Positions 38,807 to 48,500 of a stretch of 64,000 nt of DNA are shown here, one piece after another; positions within the stretch are counted from its first letter, which is position 1; each line of letters begins with the position of its first letter. This DNA is from Snodgrassella alvi (GTDB lineage Bacteria > Pseudomonadota > Gammaproteobacteria > Burkholderiales > Neisseriaceae). A program made the translations under genes and the position numbers. Location of the stretch: assembly GCF_002777855.1 (NCBI RefSeq), contig NZ_MEIK01000029.1, forward strand, positions 1 through 64,000, written 5' to 3'. The notes under the pieces are model-generated. The model was not told where the DNA came from. It worked only from the letters and a program-made list of their open reading frames with translations, and searched no databases.

Positions 38807-39016
38807 ATGCAACGTGGCATCTACCAACATTACAAAGGCAACCTGTATCAGGTAACTGGCACTGCACGCCATAGTGAAACCGAAGAAGAATTGGTTATTT
38901 ATCAGTGTCTATATGGTGATTATTCGTTCTGGGCACGTCCCAAAAGCATGTTCAACGAAAACATCATCCACAATGGCCAGACACAGCCTCGCTTTGCCCT
39001 GATCCGGCCACTGTAA
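38807..39016 (+). CDS. DUF1653 domain protein
   Basis: 69 residues. Small cytoplasmic protein of the DUF1653 family: [43 protein letters not shown] matches the conserved pattern (YxHYKG...RHSET.E.LV.Y). The start at 38807 has AGGA seven bases upstream; an ATG 15 bases earlier is less well placed. Function is unknown. Divergent from cysI. Confidence 0.85.
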   Translation: MQRGIYQHYKGNLYQVTGTARHSETEEELVIYQCLYGDYSFWARPKSMFNENIIHNGQTQPRFALIRPL

Positions 39017-39089
39017 AAGAAGCAGAAAAAAAACACTGACTATTTACGAGCAATAATCAGTGCGATAAAAAACGGATTCAGTCAAATAT

Positions 39090-40463
39090 TTATTTACCTA
39101 TACAAAAGCGGCTAAAAATCACCCCTAGCAAATCATCAGCGCTGAATTCACCGGTAATTTCGTTTAAAGCGTTCTGTGCCAACCGCAAATGTTCCGCAAA
39201 TAATTCAATCTGATTATTCTGACATAAACTTGCATTTTCCAGCTCTTCCCGAGCCATCTCTAGTGCTTGAATATGACGAGTGCGTGCTAAAAATAGCCCT
39301 TCGCTTTCACCCTGCCAACCAACCTGTTGCAACAGCGCTTGCCGCAGCAAATCCAGACCAGCACCGGTTTTAGCAGACAAAGCAATTACCTGACTAGCGT
39401 CAGTAAAAGCAACTAAATCGCCAGTTTCACGTGAAACACTGGATGCGGCTTCACCAGTTAAATCAATCTTGTTATGTACTTCAATTTTGTGCAAACCGGC
39501 TGGCAACTGCGCCAGAATCGCCGCCGTAGTGGTATTAATCCCTTCGCGTTGGTCAACCAGCACCAGCGCCACATCAGCCTGCTGTACCGCCTGTTGGCTT
39601 CGTTCAATACCAATCCGTTCGACTACATCTTCGGTTTCACGCAATCCGGCCGTATCAATAATATGTACCGGCACCCCCTCAAGCGTAATCTGTTCCCTGA
39701 CGGTATCGCGCGTGGTACCAGCAATATCAGTCACAATGGCCACCTCATCACCTGCCAGAGCGTTAAGTAAACTGGATTTACCCACATTAGGTGCTCCCAC
39801 CAGCACCACATTCATACCTTCACGCAAAAGCGCACCCTGTTGCGCCTGCCGCAATACCTTATCCAACTGAATACACAAATGATCTAACTTGCCACTAGCG
39901 TCCGCAGCCTGAAGAAAATCGATATCCTCTTCCGGAAAATCTAAAGTTGCTTCGACCAACATACGCAACGTAATCAGATCATCTACTAATCGGTTTATTT
40001 CCTGTGAAAATACACCCTTTAAGCTCCTTACCGCCATACGTGCTGCCGACTGACTAGAAGCATCAATCAAATCAGCCACACTTTCTGCCTGAGCCAAATC
40101 TAGTTTATTATTTAAAAATGCTCGTTTAGTAAATTCCCCCGGTTCGGCCAATCGGGCACCCAGTTGCAGGCAGCATTGCAATAACATCTGCAATACCACA
40201 GGGCCTCCATGGCCCTGTAGTTCAATTACATCTTCACCCGTAAAACTGGCCGGAGCTGCAAAATACAGTAGCAAACCATTATCAATAACCGTGCCTTCTA
40301 CATCAACAAAATCGGTATATAACGCTTTACGTGGTTGCGGCGTTTTGCCTCCACTTAATTTTTGAGCCATAGGAAGCAGATTTTTGCCGGATAACCTCAC
40401 CACCCCTACACCACCGCGTCCCGGTGCAGTTGCAATAGCAGCAATAGTCGGATTATTGTCCAT
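39090..40463 (-). CDS. mnmE: tRNA modification GTPase MnmE (TrmE)
   Basis: 457 residues. With MnmG installs the cmnm5 group at U34 of tRNA. An N-terminal folate-binding domain ([21 protein letters not shown]) and helical regions flank the G domain: [24 protein letters not shown] and NKIDL. It ends with the diagnostic CIGK. The start at 40463 (MDNNPTIAA) is preferred over an in-frame upstream ATG. The SVSRETG codons coincide with a parS-like palindrome. Confidence 0.96.
   Translation of the reverse strand: MDNNPTIAAIATAPGRGGVGVVRLSGKNLLPMAQKLSGGKTPQPRKALYTDFVDVEGTVIDNGLLLYFAAPASFTGEDVIELQGHGGPVVLQMLLQCCLQLGARLAEPGEFTKRAFLNNKLDLAQAESVADLIDASSQSAARMAVRSLKGVFSQEINRLVDDLITLRMLVEATLDFPEEDIDFLQAADASGKLDHLCIQLDKVLRQAQQGALLREGMNVVLVGAPNVGKSSLLNALAGDEVAIVTDIAGTTRDTVREQITLEGVPVHIIDTAGLRETEDVVERIGIERSQQAVQQADVALVLVDQREGINTTTAAILAQLPAGLHKIEVHNKIDLTGEAASSVSRETGDLVAFTDASQVIALSAKTGAGLDLLRQALLQQVGWQGESEGLFLARTRHIQALEMAREELENASLCQNNQIELFAEHLRLAQNALNEITGEFSADDLLGVIFSRFCIGK
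39423..39438 (-). promoter_or_regulatory. parS-like ParB-binding site inside mnmE
   Basis: Minus strand TGTTTCACGTGAAACT matches the bacterial parS consensus TGTTNCACGTGAAACA at 15 of 16 positions; the central 14 bases are a perfect palindrome. It encodes Val-Ser-Arg-Glu-Thr in mnmE, so the protein tolerates it. parS sites usually lie near the replication origin. Confidence 0.75.
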
Positions 40464-40485
40464 TATCAAAACTCCAGCTAAATAA

Positions 40486-40519
40486 AACAGTTCAGGCAGC
40501 CGAAAAAAGCTGCCTGAAC
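40486..40519 (-). terminator. Terminator-like hairpin with GCTGCCTGAAC arms
   Basis: GTTCAGGCAGC and GCTGCCTGAAC pair perfectly (11 bp) around an 8-base loop. On the minus strand a T-rich TGTTTTATTT follows, so it can end the FKBP transcript. The arm contains TGCCTGAA, also found in the terminator at 60933-60969, and resembles DNA-uptake sequences of some Neisseriaceae. Confidence 0.75.
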
Positions 40520-40541
40520 AAAACCTGCATATCACTGCAAA

Positions 40542-40868
40542 TCAATCATCAACCTTTAACAATTCCACATCAAATATCAGTGTAGCATTAGGTGGAATCA
40601 CCCCACCAGCTCCACGGCTGCCATACCCCATATGAGGAGGAATAGTCAATTTACGTTTGCCGCCTACTTTCATTCCATTAAAACCTTCATCCCAGCCAGC
40701 AATTACCATACCGGCACCCAACGTAAACGACAGCGGCTGTTGGCGGGTAATACTAGAATCAAAAACTGTGCCATCTTCTAACATACCTGTGTAATGCACC
40801 GTAATTTCTTTACCTTTCACAGCCTCAGGGCCTGTTCCCTGCTCTAAATCCTCAATTACCAAATCCAT
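40542..40868 (-). CDS. FKBP-type peptidyl-prolyl cis-trans isomerase
   Basis: 108 residues, no signal peptide, so cytoplasmic. Single FKBP domain: [45 protein letters not shown] and [16 protein letters not shown], very like the ~109-residue Neisseria FKBP. Start at 40868 (MDLVIEDL), nine bases after AGGA; an ATG two codons earlier is too close to it. Accelerates proline isomerisation during folding. Confidence 0.95.
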   Translation of the reverse strand: MDLVIEDLEQGTGPEAVKGKEITVHYTGMLEDGTVFDSSITRQQPLSFTLGAGMVIAGWDEGFNGMKVGGKRKLTIPPHMGYGSRGAGGVIPPNATLIFDVELLKVDD

Positions 40869-40968
40869 ACACATTTATCCTTACAAACAAATTAGCGTAC
40901 ACTGTAACACAGACATTAGACCCATGCATGTGATTGTATATAGCATTTTTTATATATTAGGAGACAAC

Positions 40969-41901
40969 ATGAGTACCAGCGAAATTGTTTTTCTTGACCG
41001 CGCCACCCTGCCAGACTTTCCATTCAAATTCGATTTTCCTCATCACATCACAACCTACAGCCACAGCAATTCAGATGAGGTAGCAGGCCGTATTGCTCAA
41101 GCGAATATTGTCATATCCAATAAAGTTCGTATAAACGCAGAAGCCATCAAAAATAGCCCGCAATTGAAATTGATTGCCGTACCCGCCACCGGACTGGATC
41201 ACATTGATCAACAGGCTGCTCAACAGCATAACGTTGGTATCCGAAATGTGCGCGGCTACGGTAATGACACCGTAGCCGAACATGCAATGATGCTGATTCT
41301 GGCACTAATGCGCCAATTACCGGCTTATCAGCGAGATGTAGCCGCTGGCTTATGGCAAAGTAGTCCATTTTTTTGCCATTTCGGCGCCCCAATCCGCGAC
41401 CTGAATGGTAAAACGCTGGGTATTTTCGGCAAAGGCGGTATCGGGCAGGCGCTGGCAGCACGAGCTCAAGCTTTCGGCATGCATGTGCTCTGGGGTGAAC
41501 ATAAAAATGCAAAAGATTGTCGTAATGGCTACACACCGTTTAATCAGCTGATACAGCAAGCAGATGTTATTTCTTTACATTGTCCGCTGAATGAGCAAAC
41601 TCGCAACATGATAGATGAAACAGAATTGAAATCAATGAAACCACAGGCCGTCCTGATTAATGTCGGGCGTGGTGGTCTAGTGGCAGAGCAGGCATTGGTA
41701 GCAGCGTTGAAATACGGGCAGTTGGGCGGAGCTGGCGTGGATGTACTAAGTGAAGAACCGCCTGTACATGGCAATCCCTTATTGAATGCCCGCCTGCCCA
41801 ATCTGATTATTACCCCGCATATGGCATGGGGCAGTGAAGAAGCTATACAGCGCATCTGCACCATGCTTGAAAATAATATCAATACATTTATGCGTGAATA
41901 A
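40969..41901 (+). CDS. D-2-hydroxyacid dehydrogenase (HprA/glycerate-dehydrogenase-like)
   Basis: 310 residues. NAD-dependent oxidoreductase of 2-hydroxyacids such as hydroxypyruvate/glycerate. LKLIAVPATGLDHID begins the substrate domain; TLGIFGKGGIGQALAARA is the Rossmann loop; INVGRGGLV and GAGVDVLSEEPP hold the catalytic Arg and Glu; ITPHMAWGSEEA has the catalytic His. Starts at 40969 with GGAGA five bases upstream. It converges with the DUF2827 cluster, six bases from its last gene. Confidence 0.9.
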   Translation: MSTSEIVFLDRATLPDFPFKFDFPHHITTYSHSNSDEVAGRIAQANIVISNKVRINAEAIKNSPQLKLIAVPATGLDHIDQQAAQQHNVGIRNVRGYGNDTVAEHAMMLILALMRQLPAYQRDVAAGLWQSSPFFCHFGAPIRDLNGKTLGIFGKGGIGQALAARAQAFGMHVLWGEHKNAKDCRNGYTPFNQLIQQADVISLHCPLNEQTRNMIDETELKSMKPQAVLINVGRGGLVAEQALVAALKYGQLGGAGVDVLSEEPPVHGNPLLNARLPNLIITPHMAWGSEEAIQRICTMLENNINTFMRE

Positions 41902-41907
41902 AAACTA

Positions 41908-43095
41908 TTAACGCAATGGTCTGGCCATTACTTCTGTCAGCAATGCAGAATAACTGGCCACCAGATCAGTATTATTTGGTAAAAAGCGAGCAATCTGTTG
42001 ACGCTGGTCATATACATAATGAGCAGCGTTATAAGCATGATCGCTCATTGCGGCAAATAATTGTTTTGCACCAGCTTCCACATCATTACCAGCATAATAA
42101 TAACCCAAATCTGAAATCAGCTCAGCATTGTGAATTAACGGATAACCTTGCCAACATACTTCCAAATAGAAATAGTTAAGCGGATTTTCCCATTGATGTG
42201 AAATTACTGCATCAGTATTGGTTGCCAGAAAAGTTGGTGTATCATAACGACCGAGAAAAACAGATTTTCGATTTTTCACAATATCCAGCTGATTCATCAA
42301 AGCAATGAATTCCATGGATTTTTGAGCCATCGGCAATGTATTGCATACCTGCAGAATATTAATAGCTTCCGGTTCGGAACGATAAGCCATTTCCGCAATC
42401 AAAATCGGATATAAACAGAACTTCACAACATCGATATTCGGTTCCATTACAGACAGGCGCCACCCCTTACGAGATACCGGTACCTGCCATAAGCCCTGAA
42501 ATGGCATTGCAGCGGTTTTCTGAATCAGAAATACCGGGCTCCAAACAAATGGCACCACACGCGCATCATGACGCCGGAATACTTCAAAATATGCCTTGCT
42601 GCAATTGGCTACCTGCGGAATCATCCAAATATCATCATAGCGTTGGTTGATAAATAGATTACCGCCACCCATATTGCGAGAGAATAAAACCGACTCCATC
42701 ATATGGATATATTCAAAGCCACAGCAGTAAGATATTAAGCGTACTCCTCTGTCTTTGATATAAGCCGTCTGCTCAGCACCAATTTGCCCACCCAGCTCAA
42801 TCAATACATCTATCTGATCTTTGGCCTCTAAGAAGCTCTTAGTTGGCCATATCTCCAAATCCCATGGCAAACTTGATGTAATTGGTACATCAGTTGTGTT
42901 TACCAACACCACAGAATCAACATTAGGACAATTTTTCAGTGCGTCAGCAAGAAAAACTGCGTTCTGCTTGATGCCATTATTCCACAATGTTTCTTTGGGG
43001 TGACTCAGACCAATGGTAATGCCAACACGCAAACGTGCTGGTGCAGCATCCTGGCCATGGCTGGAAATTAAATTCGGAGTATTAGATAAGTTCAT
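41908..43095 (-). CDS. DUF2827 protein, putative GT-B glycosyltransferase (third of three)
   Basis: 395 residues, cytoplasmic, no membrane helix. Shares with its two upstream paralogues the blocks WNNGIKQNAVFLADAL, MEPNIDVVKF, FLGRYDTPTF and AVISHQWENPLNYFYLEVCWQGYPLIHN, then DLGYYYAGNDVEAGAKQL. The last two resemble the nucleotide-sugar half of GT-B enzymes, with a Glu and a G-Y-P-L-I turn. Donor and acceptor are unknown. The N-terminal ~20 residues extend beyond the paralogues, so the true start may be further in. It follows the middle paralogue by 77 bases. Role in adhesin glycosylation is inference. Confidence 0.75.
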   Translation of the reverse strand: MNLSNTPNLISSHGQDAAPARLRVGITIGLSHPKETLWNNGIKQNAVFLADALKNCPNVDSVVLVNTTDVPITSSLPWDLEIWPTKSFLEAKDQIDVLIELGGQIGAEQTAYIKDRGVRLISYCCGFEYIHMMESVLFSRNMGGGNLFINQRYDDIWMIPQVANCSKAYFEVFRRHDARVVPFVWSPVFLIQKTAAMPFQGLWQVPVSRKGWRLSVMEPNIDVVKFCLYPILIAEMAYRSEPEAINILQVCNTLPMAQKSMEFIALMNQLDIVKNRKSVFLGRYDTPTFLATNTDAVISHQWENPLNYFYLEVCWQGYPLIHNAELISDLGYYYAGNDVEAGAKQLFAAMSDHAYNAAHYVYDQRQQIARFLPNNTDLVASYSALLTEVMARPLR

Positions 43096-43172
43096 AATTT
43101 CATTAGAAATGTTTGATTGCTGGCAGGTTTTATGTATACATTATACTAAAGTGTAAGCAAAATTAGTAAAAT

Positions 43173-44303
43173 CTAGGCTTTAAACAATGACTCAAGAGCA
43201 TCAGTATAACAGCGGACATTACTTTCTGCCTCAGGATCTAGTGTAGCCAGAAAAACTTTTGCACGCTCGCGGTAAGTACTCAAATTTTCATCATGCATTT
43301 TATAGGCTTCTGCCAATACTTTGCCACCCTCTTCACAATCAAAATCGTGATAGCGATAGCCACAGTCACCAATCAAGTGCGAATTATGAATTAGCGGGTA
43401 ACCACCATATAAAGCCTCATAGTAAATATAATTCTGAGCATTTTCCCATTGATGGCAAACAATTGCATCACAATAGATAGATACCACCTGCCAGATCGGG
43501 TAGCGGCCTTCAAACGAAGTCAAGCCATGGCGGACAATATCCAGACTTTGAGCAAACAGATTAAAAGCTGTCTGATCCTTCAAATTCATAGTATTGCACG
43601 CATAGATATGTTCGATGAAATTGGGGTTCAGTCGATGTGCATTTTCACATACCAGCATAGGAATATAACTGGTTTTCACCATACACATATTCGGCTCAAA
43701 CATACCAATACGCCAGCGATTGCGGCCCGGCTGGTATTCAAACTGCTCGCCTTCTGGTAATTTTTCACAAGCACGATTAAGAATAACCGGACTCCATAAA
43801 TGCGGCATGATCTTTACCGGCGTACGAAATGTACTGGCAAAATATGGTTTACAGGTTTTTTCATACTCTGGCAATGTCCATACTTCATCATAAGGCGCAC
43901 CGGTAATCAGCAAGGCAGGCGGCTTATCAAACAGCATACGCTCAATATCAATTACATAATCGTTACCCACGCGCATACTGACTACTTTTCCACCTTTGGC
44001 TTTGAACTCTATCATCCATTCTTTGGAAAGCTGGGCGCTCATCTCTATCATGACATCCAACTCATTCAAACCAGCGGCCATATCAATTACCGGTACTGGT
44101 GAATCCTGCAGAAAATTCATAGCATCCTGCATATCACCATCACCTGATCCAGCTACCAGAACCACGTTACTGACAATTGGAGATTTTTTTAACAACATTG
44201 CCAGAAACAGACAATTCTGGAAAATTCCATTTTCCCAAAGCGACTGAGCTCCTTTACGTACATAAATCGAAACACCTACACGAAGTGAAGACACGGACGA
44301 CAT
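43173..44303 (-). CDS. DUF2827 protein, putative GT-B glycosyltransferase (second of three)
   Basis: 376 residues. Same architecture: LRVGVSIYVRKGAQSLWENGIFQNCLFLAMLL, FEPNMCMVKTSYIPMLVCENAHR, FEGRYPIWQ, IVCHQWENAQNYIYYEALYGGYPLIHN, and GYRYHDFDCEEGGKVL. The GT-B-like Glu is in IYYEALYGGYPLIHN. Begins three bases after the stop of the first paralogue, so translation is coupled. Divergence from both neighbours is clear, so this looks like an older tandem family with separate roles rather than a recent copy. Confidence 0.78.
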   Translation of the reverse strand: MSSVSSLRVGVSIYVRKGAQSLWENGIFQNCLFLAMLLKKSPIVSNVVLVAGSGDGDMQDAMNFLQDSPVPVIDMAAGLNELDVMIEMSAQLSKEWMIEFKAKGGKVVSMRVGNDYVIDIERMLFDKPPALLITGAPYDEVWTLPEYEKTCKPYFASTFRTPVKIMPHLWSPVILNRACEKLPEGEQFEYQPGRNRWRIGMFEPNMCMVKTSYIPMLVCENAHRLNPNFIEHIYACNTMNLKDQTAFNLFAQSLDIVRHGLTSFEGRYPIWQVVSIYCDAIVCHQWENAQNYIYYEALYGGYPLIHNSHLIGDCGYRYHDFDCEEGGKVLAEAYKMHDENLSTYRERAKVFLATLDPEAESNVRCYTDALESLFKA

Positions 44304-44306
44304 GGG

Positions 44307-45452
44307 TTAACCTCTTAATAATTCTGGACGATCAGCACACAAATTAGATAATAGTTGTACATGGGCTTTAATATTGGCATCTGATAAAGGATCCGTTGCT
44401 TTAAAAAGTGCCTGTGAAGCTTGACGCTGACTACTCAGATTTTCTTCATGATGTAGCCAAGCCTGTATTATTTGTCTGCCACCTTCAAGTGCATCAAAAT
44501 CTGGATAATAATATCCAGCACCAAACTCTTTTAACCATGGAGTATTATGAATCAATGGATAATCTCCATACAGTACGTCCATATAAAGATTATTGTGGTC
44601 ATTACACCATTGATGTGAAATCACAGCATTGGCGTGTTGTGCCATAAAACCGACTATATCGTGACGGCCATAAAAACATGCCTTATGATCTTTAACAAGA
44701 TTCAGAGAATTGGCCAGATGTAGCATGGTTAAATGATCTTTCATGTGCAAAGTGTTAAGCACATGCATCATTTCAATTGATTGCGGTTCGTGACGATAAG
44801 CTTCATCACAAGCTAACATGGGAATAGAAGAAGTTTTAACAACTGAAATATTGGGCTCAAATATAGCCACACTCAGAGGTGTTTTTGCCCCATCATGCAC
44901 ATTGCTGTGCCAGCCGTAATTAAGACCTTGTTCACTAATTTCCTGTTTGCGTCTGGAAACAAACATTGGATCCCACAAATAAGGCGTAATGTATATCGGG
45001 CAACGATACATTGTCCGCAGCATGGGAATATAAGCTTTGTCTTTTGGCAAAAGCCATACTTCATCACAACGATCTACTGGCGGAAAACTAGTTGGTTTTT
45101 CAAACACATTATATTCTGACAACCCCACATAAGGCTGGCCAACACAATAAAACACCACCTTTTTACCACGAGCACGCTGCAAGGCTAACCATTGTGGAGA
45201 TAGCGCACCAGCCAGTTCAATAATGACATCAAAAGCATCTATAGCTTCCTGTTCTGACATCAATCGCAGATCAAACAGATTCAAATCAATTTGTTCAGCC
45301 ATACGGGGCTGACCACCAACATTAATTAAATCCACTGATTTAACAAAAGGTATAGCCTTCAGGCTTTGAACCAAAAATATAACATTCTGACCCATACCAT
45401 TTTCCCAGATGTTCTGGTTGGCATGAGTAATAACAGAAATACCGATGCGCAT
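44307..45452 (-). CDS. DUF2827 protein, putative GT-B glycosyltransferase (first of three)
   Basis: 381 residues from the ATG at 45452 (MRIGISVITHANQNIWENGMGQN); the open frame extends 21 codons upstream without homology to the paralogues. Shared blocks: IFEPNISVVKTSSIPMLACDEAYR, CFYGRHDIVGF, VISHQWCNDHNNLYMDVLYGDYPLIHN. Here the usual Trp-Glu is Trp-Cys and the Glu of the GT-B-like site is Asp (YMDVLYGDYP), so its activity may differ. 97 bases after the giant adhesin on the same strand. Confidence 0.78.
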   Translation of the reverse strand: MRIGISVITHANQNIWENGMGQNVIFLVQSLKAIPFVKSVDLINVGGQPRMAEQIDLNLFDLRLMSEQEAIDAFDVIIELAGALSPQWLALQRARGKKVVFYCVGQPYVGLSEYNVFEKPTSFPPVDRCDEVWLLPKDKAYIPMLRTMYRCPIYITPYLWDPMFVSRRKQEISEQGLNYGWHSNVHDGAKTPLSVAIFEPNISVVKTSSIPMLACDEAYRHEPQSIEMMHVLNTLHMKDHLTMLHLANSLNLVKDHKACFYGRHDIVGFMAQHANAVISHQWCNDHNNLYMDVLYGDYPLIHNTPWLKEFGAGYYYPDFDALEGGRQIIQAWLHHEENLSSQRQASQALFKATDPLSDANIKAHVQLLSNLCADRPELLRG

Positions 45453-45500
45453 ATTATCCCGTATTCTTATTAAAAATACTGTCAATGATGAATAAATAAG

Positions 45501-45531
45501 ACTTCCGGACTTCACACGGAAGTCCAGAAGT
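45501..45531. other. Hairpin between adhesin and DUF2827 genes
   Basis: Nested inverted repeats (ACTTC...GAAGT outside, GGACTTC...GAAGTCC inside) form a stem just past the adhesin stop. No T-run follows on the minus strand, so it is more likely an mRNA-stabilising structure or partial terminator than a full stop. That would make the DUF2827 genes a lower-expressed part of the adhesin operon. Confidence 0.5.
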
Positions 45532-45549
45532 CTGTTTAGTCAGGATTAA

Positions 45550-48500
45550 TTACCACTTAAAGCCAAGTACTGAATTGAAAGCAACTTCTTTACCAGTAGT
45601 GGAAACACCTGCACCCCACGTAACTTTGCCGTTTTTGCTGGCTGCCTTATAGTTTACACCAACGGCACCATAGCTACGATATGCACCTACCCCAATACCG
45701 ACGGTCTGCTCACCGGAACTCAGTGAAGGCAAATAAGCCCCAGACAGCGCCATGGCCATGGCTGTACCTGAATAAGCTCTACGCTCAACATGGTGAATAT
45801 TATCATTCAACTGATTAACATATTCACTAACTCTGCTAACCTGATTATCCACACCTTTAAGTTGAGCCACATTCACAGCATCAGTGTCAGCAGTACCAGC
45901 TGCAACACCAGTTATCTGACGGTATACACCCTTAGATGCATCACCCACAGATACCGCTCCTTCCGTACTTCTTGTGGCACGGATTGCTGCTGCCTGCTGC
46001 GACGTTGCAGTTACTGGAATATATCCTTCTTGTCCAGCAGCTACACTCGCAACTGATCCAGCTCCTAGTGCTATACCTCCAGTCTGTTTCACCTGAGCAT
46101 TGCTACCCAGAGCCACACCATTAGCTGCGGGAGCACTGGCTGAATCACCTATCGCAATAGCTGATGTACCACTAGCCATTGCTGCTCCGCCCTCTGCAAT
46201 TGAATTTGCACCTTGGGCAATTGATCCAGCTTTAGCAGAGTTGACCTTCACATATTTCGTACCATAATTCTCCAGATTTTGTAGTGCATCAGCGACATTA
46301 TCTGCTGATACATTACCACCTGTTGGTGTAGAAATATCATACTTAGGTGGATTGATACTTCCTGCTGAATTTCGTGAAGTACCAAGAGCAGAAGCTATCG
46401 ATGCAATCTGACTAGCAACAATTGTGCTAACTGATGTAGACAGACTATTCAGCGAATCATCAGAAACATTACTGGTTGGCAGGCTATTAACCATTGTAGA
46501 CAAATTATTATAATCTTGTCTTACAGCCCATAGCTGACCAGCATTAATAGCATCTAAAGATCCTTTGTCCATGTTACCGTCAGCCACATTGGCAATACGC
46601 TGTGCCGTAGCACTGCCATGACTAGCATCATATGCACTACCATTCCACAGTAAGGCATTTTGAGTCAGGTTGGTAATGTTAGTAATAATATTACCTGTGG
46701 ATAACTCACTTAAAGCACTGTTTAATGAAGACAAGCTAGTGCTGGTACCTGTAGAAAGGCTGGTCACATCATTTTTCAGTAAGTATAGCTGTCCACCATT
46801 AATTGCATCATGTGATCCCTGATCAACCAAACCATCAGCTAAATTGATAACCTTGCCATAAGTAGCAGCTCGAGTGAGACTATTTGTCTTTCCAGCATCA
46901 AATCCACCTTTATCCTCATTCCATTGCAGACTCTTATCCTTCAGCTGTTTTACATCTTTCTGAGTCAGATCATAGCTGGTAGACAGACTGCTTAAAGCTG
47001 TACTAGTGCTAGAAGTTAGTTTGTTCAGGCTATCGCTTGTTGTACTCATACTGCGTGACAGACTCTCGTATCCGGTAGACATAGAGCTACTGATACTATT
47101 GATACCTGAAATTACAGTTGATGAAACTACGGTTGACAGACTGCTCAGACCAGTAGCAGTAGAACTAGACAAAGCATACAGCTGGCTACCGTTTACCGCA
47201 TCGGTAGAATCTACTGTCACGCTACCAGCTGCTACATTAGTAATACGCTGAGCTGTACCACTACCATGGCCAGCATCATAAGCACCCAGTGTGCTATTCC
47301 ATTGCAAGGCATTTTGCTGCAGGGTGGTCAGGTTTTGATTGGTGCTACTCAGACTGGATGCCAGACTAGTCAGACCAGATGAAGTACTGCTGCTCAGGCT
47401 GCTTAAGCCTGTGCTGGCACTAGCCAATCCTAATTGAGTGGTGCTGGTCAACGCATCCACGCGATCATTGACTGTAGTCAAAGCTGCTGATGAGGCACTG
47501 CTCAAGCTACTTAATCCGGTACTAGTACTACTCAATCCTGCTTGAGTCAGAGTAGACAGGCTGTACATCTGAGTACCGTTGATAGCATCACTTGAAGTAA
47601 TATTGATATTTCCAGCTGCAATACCGGTCAGTCTTTGATCTTTACCCTCACGGCTGGCATCGAAATTACCACTTATCCTGTTTCTCAGCAAAGCATTCTG
47701 CTGTAATGCAGTCACATTACTATTGGTTTCAATTAAACCGGTTGACAGACTGCTTACATTTTTCGTTACCGTACTGAGACTGTCATTAACAATAGTAGAT
47801 AAGCTACCCAGCTGATTTTTTGTCACCTCATTCAGATTAGTAGACAGGCTGCTTAGTCCGGTTGAAGTAGAGCTAGACAGACTGAACAACTGACCGCCAT
47901 TGACTACATCGGTAGAATCCACTGAAACCCGGCCAGCCGCTACATTGGTAATAAGCTGAGACGCACCATTTCTACCGGCATCATAAGCACTACCATTCCA
48001 TTGCAGAGCATTTTGCTGCAGGGTAGTCAGGTTCTGATTTGTGCTACTCAGACTGGATGCCAGACTAGTCAGACCGGATGAAGTACTGCTGCTCAGGCTG
48101 CTTAAGCCTGTGCTGGCACTAGTCAGTCCTAATTGAGTGGTGCTGGTCAGCGTATCCACGCGATCATTGACAGCAGTCAAAGCTGCTGATGAAGCACTAC
48201 TTAAGCTGCTCAGCCCCGTACTGCTACTGCTTAGTCCTGCCTGTGTCAGAGTAGACAGGCTGTACATCTGAGCGCCATTGATGGCATCACTTGAAGTGAG
48301 GCTTATATCGCCACCAACAATTCCGGTCAGTCTTTGAGCACGATTACTACGTATTGCATCATATGCGTTACTAGTACTATTCCACTGTAATGCATTTTGC
48401 TGCAAGGCTGCTACATTAGTATTGGTTTCTCTCAGACCCGTAGACAGGCTGCCGATATTATCGGTTACCGTACTGAGACTGTTTGTCACTATAGTAGACA

